A DNA stretch of 64,000 nucleotides from Homarus americanus (GCF_018991925.1 NW_024732415.1:2300838-2364837), one strand, 5' to 3'; counted from the stretch's first letter, positions 24,761 through 37,280 are shown. Notes: generated by a model from the sequence alone, not told the origin. Numbers and translations: made by a program.

Positions 24761-25294
24761 TATAAGGTGACCTGACAATCTCAGGTTCCGTATAAGGGAT
24801 GAGTGAGAAACCCACAGCCCCTTTCAGCGAACTCTTGACCAAGTTATCCTGACCATTCGCTGTGACCTTGACCCTATTGTTCGCTGTGACGTCGACCATT
24901 CCCTGCACCTTTTTTTTCTGTTTTGCTGTGATTAACCTTATTTTTTCTGTAATATGAACCTGCTGCTGTGACTAGTCTTATTTTTGCTGTGATTAATTTT
25001 ATTTTTGACAAGATGTCGACCCGTTGCTGTGACTCTATACAAATACTATAACATTGGCCTTTCCCTGTGACCTTAACCTCTCGTTGTGACCTCGCTCTCA
25101 GCTCACCAAGTCATGTCTGCGCTGAGAATCTCTATTAACGCCATAATCGATCAATCAACACACGTACAAACCAATTCCTAGATCCCACTCAATTCTCCTA
25201 TTGGAATTGGCGATAAAATACAACAAATCGACAAAAATCAGTTAAATCTGTAATCCTGACTGTACCTGTATTTTATAATCCCGCTTTTAAGTCT
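24761..25294. other. Gene-free stretch with GCTGTGACC words
   Basis: Degenerate GCTGTGACCTTGACC-like units between 24,850 and 25,095. Nothing codes. Confidence 0.5.
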
Positions 25295-25665
25295 TGTATT
25301 ACAGTGGTAAAGCATACAGTCAGATACAGTAAATAATGGCGTACAAACCTTATATTACAGCGGCAATGATGACTACAGTAAGATACATAAAATAATAGAG
25401 AACAGACGTCAGTTATAGCGACCATGAGGATAAATACAGTTAGATACAGAAAATAATGCAATACAGACCTTACATTACAGCTGGGTACAGAAAGCAATGG
25501 CTGTACTTACTCACGTTAGGCCGGGTAGCTACCTCCAGGGTATCTGTAAACACAAGCATAAGGAAACAGTGTAAACATCTCTGTAAACACAAACATTATC
25601 AAGATACAGTGTAAACATTTCTGTAAACACAAACATTATCAAAATACATTGTAAACCATCAGTGT
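25295..25665 (+). repeat. Two degenerate repeats
   Basis: A unit of about 56-60 bp around ATTACAGC..AGATACAGAAAATAATG occurs three times to 25,490; a unit of about 43 bp around CTGTAAACACAAACATTATC occurs three times from 25,540. Confidence 0.65.
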
Positions 25666-25769
25666 GTGGAGAAGACTCGTACAATAGTCGACTAAGCGTG
25701 TAAATCCAGATGATACACTGTTATTTAATAATTGCCTTGAGATAATGTACAGTATTTAACAGGTGGCCT

Positions 25770-26515
25770 TCATGACAGCTGTGGTTGTTGTTGTTGTGGT
25801 TGTTGTTGTTATTGTTGTGGTTGTTGCTGTGGTGGGTGTTGTTGTTGTGGTGGGTGTTGTTGTTGTTGTGGGTGTTGTTGATGTTGTGGGTGTTGTTGTT
25901 GTGGGTGTTGTTGTTATTGTGATTGTTATTGTAGTGTTTTTTGTTTTGTTTTAATTGTTGTAGTGTTTGTTATTTTTGTTGTTGTGATTGTTATTGTTGC
26001 TGTGGTTGTTATTGTTATTTTTGCTGTGGTTGTTATTGTTGTTATTGTTGCTGTGGTTGTTATTGTTGTTATTTTTGCTGTTGTTACTACTGTTATTAAT
26101 GTTGCTGTGGTTGTTATTGTTATTTTTGCTGTGGTTGTTATTGTTGTTATCTTTGCTGTTGTTACTAATGTTATTAATGTTGCTGTGGTTGTTATTGTTA
26201 TTTTTGCTGTGGTTGTTATTGTTGTTATCTTTGCTGTTGTTACTAATGTTATTAATGTTGCTGTGGTTGTTATTGTTATTTTTGCTGTGGTTGTTATTGT
26301 TGTTATCTTTGCTGTTGTTACTAATGTTGTTGTTATTGTTGCTGTGGTTGTTATTGTTGTTATCTTTGCTGTTGTTACTACTGTTATTAATGTTGCTGTG
26401 GTTGTTATTGTTGTTATTGTTGCTGTGGTTGTTATTGTTGTTATCTTTGCTGTTGTTACTACTGTTATTAATGTTGCTGTGGTTGTTATTGCTGTTGTTG
26501 TTGTAGTATCTGTAT
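25770..26515 (+). repeat. TTG/TTA triplet field with 78-bp higher-order unit
   Basis: Imperfect GTT triplets throughout; from about 26,020 a 78-bp unit with GTTACTAATGTTATTAATGT recurs (26,086, 26,164, 26,242). All three forward frames and two minus frames stay open, producing frames up to 392 residues with no real protein features. Confidence 0.93.
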
Positions 26516-26619
26516 TCTTCAGGGTAAGTACTGTACACTGTTTTAATGTCAATAGGGAATGGTTGGACAGATCACTGCTTACCTTACTGTTGAAATCACT
26601 GGTGAGAAACCACGAAATC

Positions 26620-27255
26620 TCTCTCTCTCTCTCTACATCTCTTTTGCTCTCTTTCTCCTCTCACTATCTCTCTTTTGCTCTCTCTCTCTTTTGCGCGCTC
26701 TCTCTCTCTCTCTCTCTTTTGCTCTCTCTTTGCTCTCTCTCTCTCCTTTGCTTTCTCTTTTTCTTTCTCTCCACCCGGTTGAGGGAGGGAGGGAGGGAGG
26801 GAGGGAGGAGGAAGGAAGGATATCTAACATTCCTAGAATTTCCCCCTTCACTCCCTCCCTCCCCTCACCCTTCCCCCACCACCCCATCCCCTCCCCCAAC
26901 CCCTACCCCCTCCCCCAACAAAAGGGGTAGGAAGGTCGACTTGGGTTTTAACAGTGCACGACTTGGTGAAGGTTGTAGTGTGGTGAGGGGGGGGATGGGG
27001 GAGAGAGAGGGGGAGGGGAGGGAGGAGAGAGGGGGAAGGAAGTGGGGAGAGAGGGGAGGAAAAGGAAGGGGAGAGGGGGGAGGAGGGGGACGTCCTTGTG
27101 TTACCCCCAAATCACTTTCTACCATTACTCTTGGCATTTAACTCTCCGTCTGTTACTGTTGGTTCTGTTGCTGTTACTTGCTACTGTTGCTTCTGTTTCC
27201 TGTTGTTACTTTCACCACCTCCGTCACCTTCCCCCCCCCCTCACCCCCTCCTCCT
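26620..27255 (+). repeat. (CT)n, GGGA and purine/pyrimidine blocks
   Basis: TCTCTTTTGCTCTC units 26,620-26,770, GAGG runs 26,780-26,815, CCCTCCC sequence to 26,920, GGGAGAG sequence 26,980-27,090. Confidence 0.88.
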
Positions 27256-27654
27256 CCCCTCTCCCTCCTCTCGTACGTTGCGTGTTGATAATGACAGGAA
27301 AGGAAGGGCTATTGATCTTGTAGAGTGCGTGTGTCTGTCTGTCTGTCTGTCTGTCTACCTGTACTGTCTGTCACTCTGTCTATATTTACATCTCTTCCAT
27401 TTGACTGTCTATTTATTTGTCTATCTGTCGAACTGTCAGTCTGTTGTTGTTCGTCTGTCTGTCTGTCTGTCTATTAGGGTGGCATCAGTGACCAAGTGTT
27501 TGAGCAGCAGCCGTCAGCCATAACTGATTTCCTCCTGACAGTTGTTTACAAAGCAACATAAACAAGCAAACAAAGCAACAAACAAAAACAAACACCTTCC
27601 ACAGTTTTCTCAATTTAATATATTTTTGGAAATTCCGTCATCTTATTGAGAATT
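27256..27654. other. Gene-free stretch with (TCTG)n runs
   Basis: TGTCTGTC runs at 27,330-27,370 and 27,440-27,475. No exon. Confidence 0.7.
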
Positions 27655-27805
27655 TTTATCATCTGGATAACGTGTGGATGGGCTGGATAACGTGTGGATG
27701 GGCTGGATGTGGATGGGCTGGATAACGTGTGGATGGGCTGGATAACATGTGGATGGGCTGGATAACATGTGGATGGGCTGGATAACATGTGGATGGGCTG
27801 GATAC
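27655..27805 (+). repeat. 20-bp minisatellite GGATAACGTGTGGATGGGCT, about 7 copies
   Basis: Six full units and one short unit; the last three carry CATG in place of CGTG. Diverged copies continue to 27,885. Confidence 0.9.
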
Positions 27806-27914
27806 ATGAGGTTAAGATGTGCGTACATAGTGGGGATACGTGTGGTGTGGATAAAGTGATTGGTGTGGATAACGTGTGGATGGTGTGGATGCTTGGTGTC
27901 TTAACCCTCACCTG

Positions 27915-27937
27915 GATAGATAAATAGATAGACAGAC

Positions 27938-27970
<33 letters not shown>

Positions 27971-28285
27971 TAGAAAACAAAAGTGAAAGACAAAGAAAGA
28001 AATTGACAGACACAGAAAGACAGCAAAACAAACTGATAAAAATCATGAAACAGACAGACAGAAAAATATGATAAAAAAAACTCGCAATGGCGTTACCTTC
28101 TAGATATAAAGAAAGACAACTATAAAAGAAAAATAATTAATTAGATAACGACGAAATAAATTAAGTTCCAACGACGAAATAAATTAAGTTCCAACGACGA
28201 AATAAATAAAGTTCCAACGACGAAAAAAATTACAACTACTTAATAAAAAACGTTCCACCAAAAATAAATAAAGTTCCAAAGAAGA
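27915..28285 (+). repeat. (GATA)n and 23-bp repeat AACGACGAAATAAATTAAGT
   Basis: (GATA)n with GACA at its start spans 27,915-27,970; the 23-bp unit occurs about four times from 28,145 to 28,225 and decays after. Confidence 0.88.
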
Positions 28286-28690
28286 AAAACAAATGAACAT
28301 CACAACACCGAGGGAAGGTAAATGAAAAGGGACTTTTTTTTTTTAATTATGATTTTCCTCGCTTGATCTAAACATGACAACACTCTTATGGAATTTCCTT
28401 ACGGGGAAAAACAAAACAATGGATAAATAAAATAAATAATGGGAATACTGTATAAATATGTAGGACATCTTGACGTTTGGTATTAGTGAAGAGGTGTGGT
28501 GTAGTGTGAGAGGGAGGAGGTTAGGTGTGTAGTGTCTGAGAGGGAGTGTGTAGGGTGTGGCCATAACAGTATATGGAGCAGACAGTGAACAGTGAGCTTG
28601 GCTAAGTTGAACAAGGTCGCCGTGTCCACCAACCCACCACACTCTTACATGTCTACACCCACCCTCGTGTACACCTCCACGTGCTCATCC

Positions 28691-28763
<73 letters not shown>

Positions 28764-29857
28764 GACCATCACAAGTGTATTGTTTCTCCACTATATACAT
28801 AAACATACACACGGAAGGAACACATCAACTCGTGAAAAACAAAACACAAAATCTTATCCTCATACGTACTCGAACGCTGTGTTTACTAATATCACCTGAT
28901 GCCCCTCCTCCCCTCCCCCCACCTCACCTCACCTCACCTCTACTTTCTGATGAGTAATGTGGTATTTTAAGTCGATCTTTTACACTGTTTATGGTAAGAT
29001 TTAAAGTGTGTTCTGGTGTGGTTTAAGTGTGTTCCGGTGTTGAGAGAGAGAGGGGGGAAATGTAAATCAACAGAGAAAACAAGAAAAACAAGAAGATATT
29101 TAGAGAGGAAAAAAAAGAGAGAAGTGAGTGAGAGACAGACAGACAGACAGACAGACATAGAGAGTGCGAAGAACCCAAGTGAAATTTGACTTCCGCTACC
29201 TGGAACCTATGACGTTATGGGTTGAGAATCTTGACAGCAGGTGTCCTCTTCCCCCCCCACCCCACCCTCAACACCCACACCCCACCCTCAACACTCCCCA
29301 CATCTTGAGTTTGACGTTGGTTGAGTGAGAGCACTGGATCTATACCTTGATTTAACGAGAACCACAGTGGAAATACCTAATACTTTATGTGATACCACCT
29401 CAGTGATATGTATGTACAGGGTATATACTCGTCTGTATGTATGTATTCGTATGTATGTATTTATGTACTCGTATGTATGTATGTGTGTGTGCTCGTCTGT
29501 AGGTATGTATGTACTCGCCTGTATGTATGTACGTATGTATATGTATGTACCGCACGAATCTTTACTATATAAATTCAATTCTATCATACCAAAAGTGTTC
29601 TAATGTTATCCTTCTTTCCTCCACAGGTAAGTGTTGTGGCTGGTCGTGTAGGGGCAAGAACTAAGGGAAAAAAGTCACAGGAAAAAAGTCAAAGGTAGGG
29701 ACAAGAAATAGTGGAAAAAAAATCACTGGGAAGTCACAGGAAAGACACAAGAAAAGTCACTGGAAAAAAAGTCATATAACCTAACCCAGTCTACCGAAAT
29801 TACGACTTTCTTCTTGTAACCTTTTCCCCCAAGTGTGTGTGTGGGGTGGAGGGAGGG
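28286..29857. other. Gene-free stretch with (CA)n, (CAGA)n and (GTAT)n
   Basis: (CA)n 28,692-28,759, (CAGA)n 29,133-29,157, GTATGTAT/CTCG array 29,400-29,560, degenerate AAAAGTCACAGG units 29,665-29,775. The short frames are repeat translations. Confidence 0.8.
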
Positions 29858-30035
29858 TGTAATGGTGAGCATGCTCGTCACGCAGGCGAGTGGACCAGAG
29901 TTCGATTCCCGGGCAGGGTGAAACTATGAACAAGTTTCTTTACGCCTATTGCCTCTGTCTACCCAGCACTAATTGGGGACCTGGATGTTAATCGATTTGC
30001 AGATCGTATTCCGCTGTAATGGTTAGCCAGTGCAG
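29858..30035 (+). mobile_element. tRNA-derived SINE-like element
   Basis: The head has a polymerase III A-box-like TGGTGAGCATG at 29,863 and a B-box-like AGTTCGATTCC at 29,899, about 36 bp apart, as in tRNA-derived SINEs. A body with ACCTGGATGTTAATCGATT follows. It is not a tRNA gene because the acceptor and anticodon stems do not fold. The right end is uncertain. Confidence 0.65.
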
Positions 30036-30626
30036 TTGGCGAGTTGGTCATGCAACTTTTCAAATCAGGATGTGGTTGTTGTGTTGGTAACAGTTACACC
30101 TTAAACAAATTCACGCCTCGAACACCAGTAATAATTATGTGTGCGGGTGTTTGTATCCCTGGGGAAGAAAAACGGATGAGTCTGTGTCCCTGGAGACTTG
30201 AAGTGACCTTCCCATGTGTCCCGGTGTTGCCTTCTGTGCTCATGACCTGACTGGTGTGACTTGACCTGACCTGCACACAAATCAGGGTCAGGTGAGAACT
30301 CAATTATACTGGGGCACGAAGGAGTGAGAAATAAGAACTGGTGCTTCGACGTTTTAATGTATTGCCAACACATCCTCAAGCTAGTCAAGCATAAATTAAG
30401 TGTTTTATAATATATATTTTGCCCTTCGTGGTCTACCTGTCCTGCCATCAATTGTGTTCGTCATTGCAACACACACACACACGTAAGTCTTTGAAACGTT
30501 TCGGCCCATTTCAAATATTTCTGGGAGGGACACAATCTAAGAGTGGCGGGGAAATCAAACGCTTCGGGTGAAAATCCAAGCATGTGGTAACCCTTTACGG
30601 TGCATGTTTTGAGCTTCTAAGGACAA

Positions 30627-30658
<32 letters not shown>

Positions 30659-31080
30659 TCGACGTTTTTCTTCTCTCATCCTTCCTCCCTCCCTCCCTTC
30701 CTATCTCTCTAGAGTAGCCTCCCTCCGTCCTTCTCATCCCCCCTTCCCTCTCTTCCTCCCTCCCCCCCCACTCTTCCTACCTTCCGTCTCTCCCTCTCAC
30801 CCCCCTCCTTCCCTCTCTCTAGCCTCCCTCCCTCCTTGCTTCATCACCGGCTGGACGCCCTTCACTACCTTGCATTCTTCCTCCATGATTCACAAGGTCA
30901 GATCCTCCTCATCCCCCTCTCCTTCCTCCTCCCCTCCCTCCTCCCTCCCCTCTCCCCTCCCTCTCCTCCTCCCCTCCCCTCCCCTTCCTCCTCCTCCTCC
31001 TTCGAGTCTGTCAACACACATATAAAATAAAAGCCCCAACTCCGGTATACACACAACATAGTTATTTAGGTGGGCTCCTA
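30036..31080. other. Gene-free stretch ending in pyrimidine block
   Basis: Mostly unique to 30,620, then (TC)n and CCTCCCT sequence 30,625-31,005. ORFs at 30,044-30,451 overlap on both strands and show no domain. Confidence 0.6.
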
Positions 31081-31274
31081 ACCTAACCTAACCCGACCCG
31101 ACCTAATTCAAACTAGCTAGGTAAAAATCATCTAACCTAACCGTACTTAACTTGGGTTGGGTTAGGAGTCATTTCACGAACTGGGCAATTTAACACAAAG
31201 GGCCTGACATATACAGTACTGAACATACAACATATATACACAACACATACACTCACGAACAGTATACGCACATT

Positions 31275-31455
31275 ACACTGCTGCTACTACTATTACTATT
31301 ATTATTACTATTATCATTTTATTATCATTATCATTAGTGTTAGTACTATTATTTTGTTATTGTTATTACTTTACTGTTTATTATTATTATTTTTGTTATT
31401 ATTATTATTATTTTTATTATTATTATTATTATCATCATTATTATTATTATTATAA
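31275..31455 (+). repeat. (TTA)n-rich field
   Basis: ATTATT triplets with ATC interruptions. Confidence 0.9.
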
Positions 31456-32074
31456 CCTATATTTCTAAGAGCATCACAACCATATTACTCGTTGTTATGA
31501 TCCAAGGTTATGAGTAGTAATATCAGGAGCTGGTCACAGTTATGCGTCAAACCTGAAGGTCATGTAACGGTAGTTGTGGTTACTGATCTGACCACAAACA
31601 CGGATAGTGGTAGTGGTAGGTAGAGAGGATGGTATGTTGGGGGTATTGGGAGGAGGTAGTGTTTAATGTGATGCTGGTTTTTTTTTGCCACTAACACTAT
31701 TCCGCGAGGGTCTGCTACCCACAAATTAATTAATTATTAATAAGATGAGTTTTTAATTAAGGTCGGCGGGGGTCAACCAGGTGTGGAATCCATGTTGTGT
31801 TTTGGTTCGTCAGCTGATGGTGTGTTTTGGTTCGTCAGCTGATGGCTCCACCCCCACACCTTGCACGTCACCCGTCACAGCGGTCGTATCTTACAGTCCC
31901 GTCACGTATCTCCCTCTCACACTTCCATCCTTTATCCCCGTCACACTTGCCTTATAACACATCCGTCACAAAGCTCCTGTCATACATTCCTCCGTCACAC
32001 TGTAGGTAAGAAGTGATGGTTGTTACTCCTGGGCGTCACACATCAGTGACCACCCAGCTCTCTCCAGCACCAGC
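31456..32074. other. Gene-free stretch
   Basis: Contains a direct 28-bp duplication built on GTGTTTTGGTTCGTCAGCTG (about 31,794 and 31,821) and diffuse CCGTCAC words to 32,000. Confidence 0.6.
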
Positions 32075-32079
32075 GTCAC

Positions 32080-32690
32080 AACACTACCTGGGCCTTGACA
32101 ACACTGCATGGGCATTGGCAACACTACATGGGCATTGGCAACACTACATGGGGATTGGCAAAACTACATGGGCATTGACACTACCTGGGCATTGGCAACA
32201 CTACATGGGCATTGGCAACACTACATGGGCATTGGCAACACTACATGGGCATTGGCAACACTACATGGGCATTGACAACACTACATGGGCATTGACAACG
32301 CCATATTTACCCTGACGACACAAGTGCACTGACAACACCACACAGCCCTTGACAACACTACACAGTCCATGACAACACTACACAGCCTTTGGCAACACTA
32401 CCCACACCATGATAAATGTACCAATTCACTGACAACGCCGTTTCCAAAACCATAAGCTCCCTGACCCAACAAATGACAACATTATAATTTCCCAGACAAC
32501 ACAACCAAAACTCCACCTGACAACACGACAACCTCCCTGACAAAATTCTGCCGTGGTCTGATAACATCCCCGAATACTGACAACATTCCTGACAACACCT
32601 CCCTTGATTTTTTCCATCATTATACAGCCTCTGACAACACCTGACAACGGAAGTGACACCACACTCCCCTGACAACACCTGGGGCTGTAC
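32080..32690 (+). repeat. 20-bp minisatellite CATGGGCATTGGCAACACTA, decaying rightward
   Basis: About ten good copies at 32,090-32,295; beyond that only CTGACAACAC remains at 15-30 bp spacing to 32,680. Confidence 0.88.
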
Positions 32691-32988
32691 TCAGGTAACC
32701 AGACAAACAGGTGGTGTGGGAACTGTGAGGTGTTGGCTGTTGTCACCCAACCTGGACCTCCTCCTCCTCCCTTGCCTACCTCCCTACACCTGTCATACAC
32801 CTGCCCTACATACGTTCCACACCTGTTCTACTTGCGCTTATACACCTGTCCAACACCTCATTTACCCTCGTACTTAGAGGGTGGGGGGGGGGAGGGGGAG
32901 GCAGTAAGGTGATTAATAATGACGAAAAAATACCGATTAAAAAATAAAATAACTCTTGTATTAGTGAAATTTATGTGACTTCCGTGAT

Positions 32989-33022
<34 letters not shown>

Positions 33023-33408
33023 CCTGCTACACACCTGCCATTGTCGAATTACACCACAATACTACAGTCACTCACAATCTCACACCTGTTCAAACACCAC
33101 AATCCCACACCTGTTCAAACCTCCACAATCCCACACCTGTCCAAACCCCCACAATCCCACACCTGCCCAACCCCCACACCTGTTCCACAACACCACACTG
33201 ACCAAGGTTGTACACTGTAGCATATACACACCACAACACCCACCAGCACACCCTTCACGCGCTAACTACACAATTCCAGGTAGTTACGCCCGTTAACCCT
33301 TTGAGGACAAGGTTAAATTAATCATTATCCTTAAAGGGTTAAACCATCGTGACGTGTTGGTGTGTGTCGACTGTGACGTAATGGCCTTGTTGATTAACCT
33401 ACCCCCCA
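32691..33408. other. Gene-free stretch with CACACCTGT repeats
   Basis: (TC)n 32,992-33,019, then a unit of about 23 bp built on CACAATCCCACACCTGTCCA at 33,070-33,185. Confidence 0.75.
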
Positions 33409-33532
33409 TATTTCACCTGATGATTAAACACCCTAAACCTACCTGGGAGGGGTTAGATTAGGTTAGGTTAGTGTTAGGTTAGGTTTGGGGGATGGTGAAA
33501 TAAGTTTGGGCACAAATTCTTCAGGTGATCCC
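33409..33532. mobile_element. GATCAC-family MITE fragment
   Basis: The arms TTTCACCTGATGATTAAAC and, at the right end, the complement of GGGATCACCTGAAGAATT pair with each other. (TTAGG)-like runs fill the middle. The left terminus is not clear. Confidence 0.5.
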
Positions 33533-34344
33533 TTCTTAACATATAATTCCATGGTGATAGAGGCAGGGTGAAGGTGAAGACAGGTGGGCTGCCTAATTGA
33601 GAGTCAGCTGATGGTGCCGGCTGGGAAGAATGTTGATGTGGGCTAGAGATGAGAGTGGGAATTGAGTGAGAGTCAAGTAGGAAGTGCGTGTGGTGGAGGT
33701 AGGTAGGAATGGTGGGGGTGGGAGGGGAGGGGAGGGACACAACACCTCCCTCCCCTCTGTCCCACCAGTCAATCACCCTCCCCCTCCCCCCCCCTCAGCT
33801 AAGGCATTTTACCACATGCCCTTTCACCTCCGTTTTCTTTGAATGGTTAAAGTATTTCCCACTTTCTATAGTTATTATTTACATTAGTTTTCCCTCTCGT
33901 TTTCTGTGCTGGTAAAGTGTTAATGTATATCAATAGGTTTTTTTTTTACCATGTCACGGATCTCTCTCTCTCTCTCTCACATAAAAAGTGGCTTCACCAT
34001 CTTGTCTCGACCTTGAGTATTAGAATCTCGCTTCCCATCTCCAAAGTCCTTAATCCTAACCTTCTCTGGGTGGGCAAGTGGGTGGGTAGGTGGGTGGGCA
34101 AGTGGGTGGGCTGGTGAGTGAGCAAGTGGGTGGGCGGTTGGGTGGGTGTGGATGGAGAAGGTGGGTTGGAGGTGGGTGTGTAAGTATCACATAGCGACAC
34201 CACCAGTCCCATCCAGCCCTCAAGAACGGGTCAGACCACCACTGTCTCTCCCTCCCTCACCCCTCCATACCCCTAACCCGTCTTTCTCTCCTTCTCTTCC
34301 TCAGACCTGTTGTGTGAACGTGGGAAACAGAGAGACAGACAGAC

Positions 34345-34423
<79 letters not shown>

Positions 34424-34490
34424 TAACTCTCTCCTCCACGTTTCACTCTTCAAACCCAACTTGCATAATAGTCACCATACTAACTCCCAG
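33533..34490. repeat. GGTGGG-type repeat and long (CA)n
   Basis: GGGTGGGCAAGTGGGT units 34,065-34,145; (CA)n 34,348-34,422, one of the longest pure runs here. The rest is unique without exon signal. Confidence 0.8.
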
Positions 34491-34750
34491 CTAGAGCTAA
34501 AGCTTGGTGACAGCTAAAACTTAGTATCAGAGCTAAAGCCTGGTAATACAGGTAAGCCATTATAACACAGCTAAAGCTTTGTGACACGGTAAAGCCTGGA
34601 GACATAAACCCTGGTGACAAAGCTTAGGTACAGTTAACTCTTGCGACACAGCTAAAGCTTAGTGACAGCTAAATCTTAATGACAGCTTAAGCCTGGTGGC
34701 CCAGTAAAGCCTGGTGACACATTAAAGCCCGATGGCCCAGTAAAACCTAA
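34491..34750 (+). repeat. Degenerate 18-20 bp repeat AGCTAAAGCTTGGTGACA
   Basis: Twelve or so diverged copies; TAAAGCCTGGTGACAC-type variants dominate on the right. Confidence 0.75.
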
Positions 34751-34774
34751 TTCTCAATTCCATCGCATATCGTG

Positions 34775-34815
34775 TGACGTCATGAACGGCATTACGTCAT
34801 CAACTTTGTGACGTA
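34775..34815 (+). promoter_or_regulatory. CRE-like cluster
   Basis: TGACGTCA at 34,775, TTACGTCA at 34,792 and GTGACGTA at 34,808 lie within 41 bp. No adjacent first exon is recognised. Confidence 0.3.
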
Positions 34816-37280
34816 CAAGTATATTCTTTATTTATTTTTAACCGTGACTCCTCAGGTTGAGATGACTGGCGGGGGGTTGAGCAAGTGTGTGCGGGTGTTA
34901 GGCCATCACCACAAGGTTATTATACCATTTAACGGACTTATTAAGGCGTAGTAGAGGTATCGTGTGACGGTCATCTGAAAATCCTGTATTGGGTAAGACA
35001 TCTCCCTCCCGTGAGATTTTCTCATATTGCATGAGGTAAACCTCGAGAACATTTACGCGGTTAATTGTTGCAACGGAGTCCACTTGTGTAAGACTTGAGA
35101 GACTTCCCGGAGTGTTGGGGTCTACTGTACTGTAAGTTGTAACCCACCTTGTTTGGTAACGTTGACAGTCCAAATTAAGACCTGAGCGGTTTTTTTTTTC
35201 GCGCGACATAGAAATCAATATTGCCAAACGGGACTTTTCACAGGGACGTTCACGACATGAAAAAATAAATAAATAAAAGACTGACGCTGACCGAGCACTT
35301 GTCCATTTTAGACGAATGTTTGCTTTGTCGCGCGACCGTCGTGTTTCAGGTCTGATTGAGTGAATACTTCTGCAAGTGTCTCTTTCTCTCTTACTTTTCT
35401 GGTACTGTATTTATCTTTATGTGATTGTGTATTTGAATATGCAATATAGATATCTACAACTATATAGTATAATAGAAATACACAGTAGAACTTATGCATA
35501 TTATAAGGTGATATATCATCGCTTCTTCGCCTACTAATTATGAATACCGGTAATGAGAATTATATAAAATAAATTCAGGAAAACATACCGGGAGACCAGG
35601 TTAAGCACCGGTTGTCACTGATTAGATACAATACACCGTTGATCTCTCTCCTTTCTCCATCTCCAGAACCTCAACGTATGTATTCCCATTCCATAAAACG
35701 AGCCAAACTTCAGTAGTCTAAACTGCATAACTATAAAAAGGTCAAGTTCTTTGGCCATTATAATACATGAAAAACACAAGTCACGCCTGAATCCACTTAC
35801 AAGATACACACACACGGCTTGTTAGTGATAATAGCGGTTGTTTAGATCGCTTAGCAGCTTGTTAAAGGCAGGCCGTTGTGTTCCCATTGGTGGAGAGGGT
35901 CCAAGAAGAGGGTCAGAGTATCGTTTTCAGACACCTGCGGGCGGTGGTAGGTGAACCAACACCACCATCCTCTGCAGCAGTTTCTTATTACAGTAAATAT
36001 AATAATGGACCACTTTATCGAATTCCTTGCCACTCTAAAGACATAAGACTATCGCCTTCTATCTATTTCACACATTTATAAACACTATACTAAACCCTAT
36101 TGCAGTGGTGGTCGCTTATGTCCTAACTAGTGCGACGATTTTACAGATATTACAACCCCGAGTAATTTTTAAGGTAAATAACAGCTTCTGTGGTTGGTTA
36201 GTTAGGTTAGGTTAGGTTAACAACATAAAGAGTTAGGGGGGGAATAAAAATTGACTTACATCTAAAAGCAACGCTAAAAAGGAAATTCGGAAGTAATCAA
36301 AAAATATGGAATAAGAACAATCAGTAATACCCTACTACTGCTACTACTATTACGAATAATAATAATAATAAATTAGGAAGTAATGTTAGGATGGGGGTGT
36401 ACCAATCAAGGTGTATGTGTGGTAGTTACATACTTGTGTGGTAGTGATGGTGGTGGTAGTGGTGATGATGGTAGTTACATGTGTGGTGGTTGAAGGTAAT
36501 ATATAACATCATGGTAATGTACTGATGTTTTTGTTAAGATATATTGTGATTCTCTTATTCTTTACACGGTACTAAAATAAACGTGTTAATAACTGCTACA
36601 GGTGTTTAAAGATGGTCTTCCGACTCTTGCTATACAGGGAAAGTTGCTTTAAAAATGAAAACATGGAAAACGTATCGTACGATAGTTGGTGCCGGCGTGG
36701 AGAAGAGAACATACTGTTTTTTTTCTTTTAATCTTTAAACTGATTATCTATATACTAGGCATTATGTTAAGTATTAGTCAACTAGATGTGGATAAGTCAC
36801 AAGATGTATAAACGTTATGTATTTTAGCGTTAAGAAAGTCATTGACAGTGAAATCTGAGGAAAGTTGAGAGTGGGACCTGCACAAGAGTGTTGAGCCAGA
36901 CTTGTTGTTTCTCCCAGGAGGAGCAGGTCATTGATCACTATGAGATACTAACGAATAATGACCCAGAGTATCCCTCTAGGATTATGGGACCGACTTCATT
37001 GTTATTAACCTATATTAACGGAATCCCCCCCCCCCCCTTGATGTGGGTCATTAACCTGTGCCCTGGCGGGCTAATCCCGTAAAAAAAATCTATGAACCTT
37101 GGTAAACAGCATTACAAACTTCAACCAGTACACCGTCCATATGGACTTTTTTTTTTAATATAGAAGACTTGATATTATACGACCATCGTGAGCTCCTCTT
37201 CACGGGGATAAAGTCAAGAACAGTATACGTGAGTCGCCTGGATAGCAAACATTTTTGGGGTGAGAGTTGTAACTCCATAC
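34816..37280. other. AT-rich mostly unique stretch, no gene supported
   Basis: Open frames at 35,878-36,081 and 36,888-37,082 lack paired splice signals or recognisable domains. A (TTAGG)n island lies at 36,203-36,221. Confidence 0.5.

Noticed and set aside
25963..27141. 392-residue open frame
   Set aside because: It is a Val/Ile-rich translation of a GTT/GTA triplet array running into (CT)n and purine blocks; the other frames are equally open and no domain is present.
29858..29925. tRNA gene
   Set aside because: A- and B-box-like sequences are present, but no acceptor stem, anticodon arm or terminator fits; it reads as a SINE head.
35878..36081. 67-residue open frame (and an alternative frame reading GGEGPRRGSEYRFQTP)
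   Set aside because: Considered as the missing SLC6 first exon because of its Gly/Pro-rich end, but no clean donor in phase 0 or supported start codon was found.
36888..37082. Open frame after a TCTCCCAG acceptor-like site (EEQVIDHYEILTNNDPEYPS)
   Set aside because: The acceptor looks fair, but no donor follows, the frame ends in poly-Pro from a C-run, and no family is recognised.
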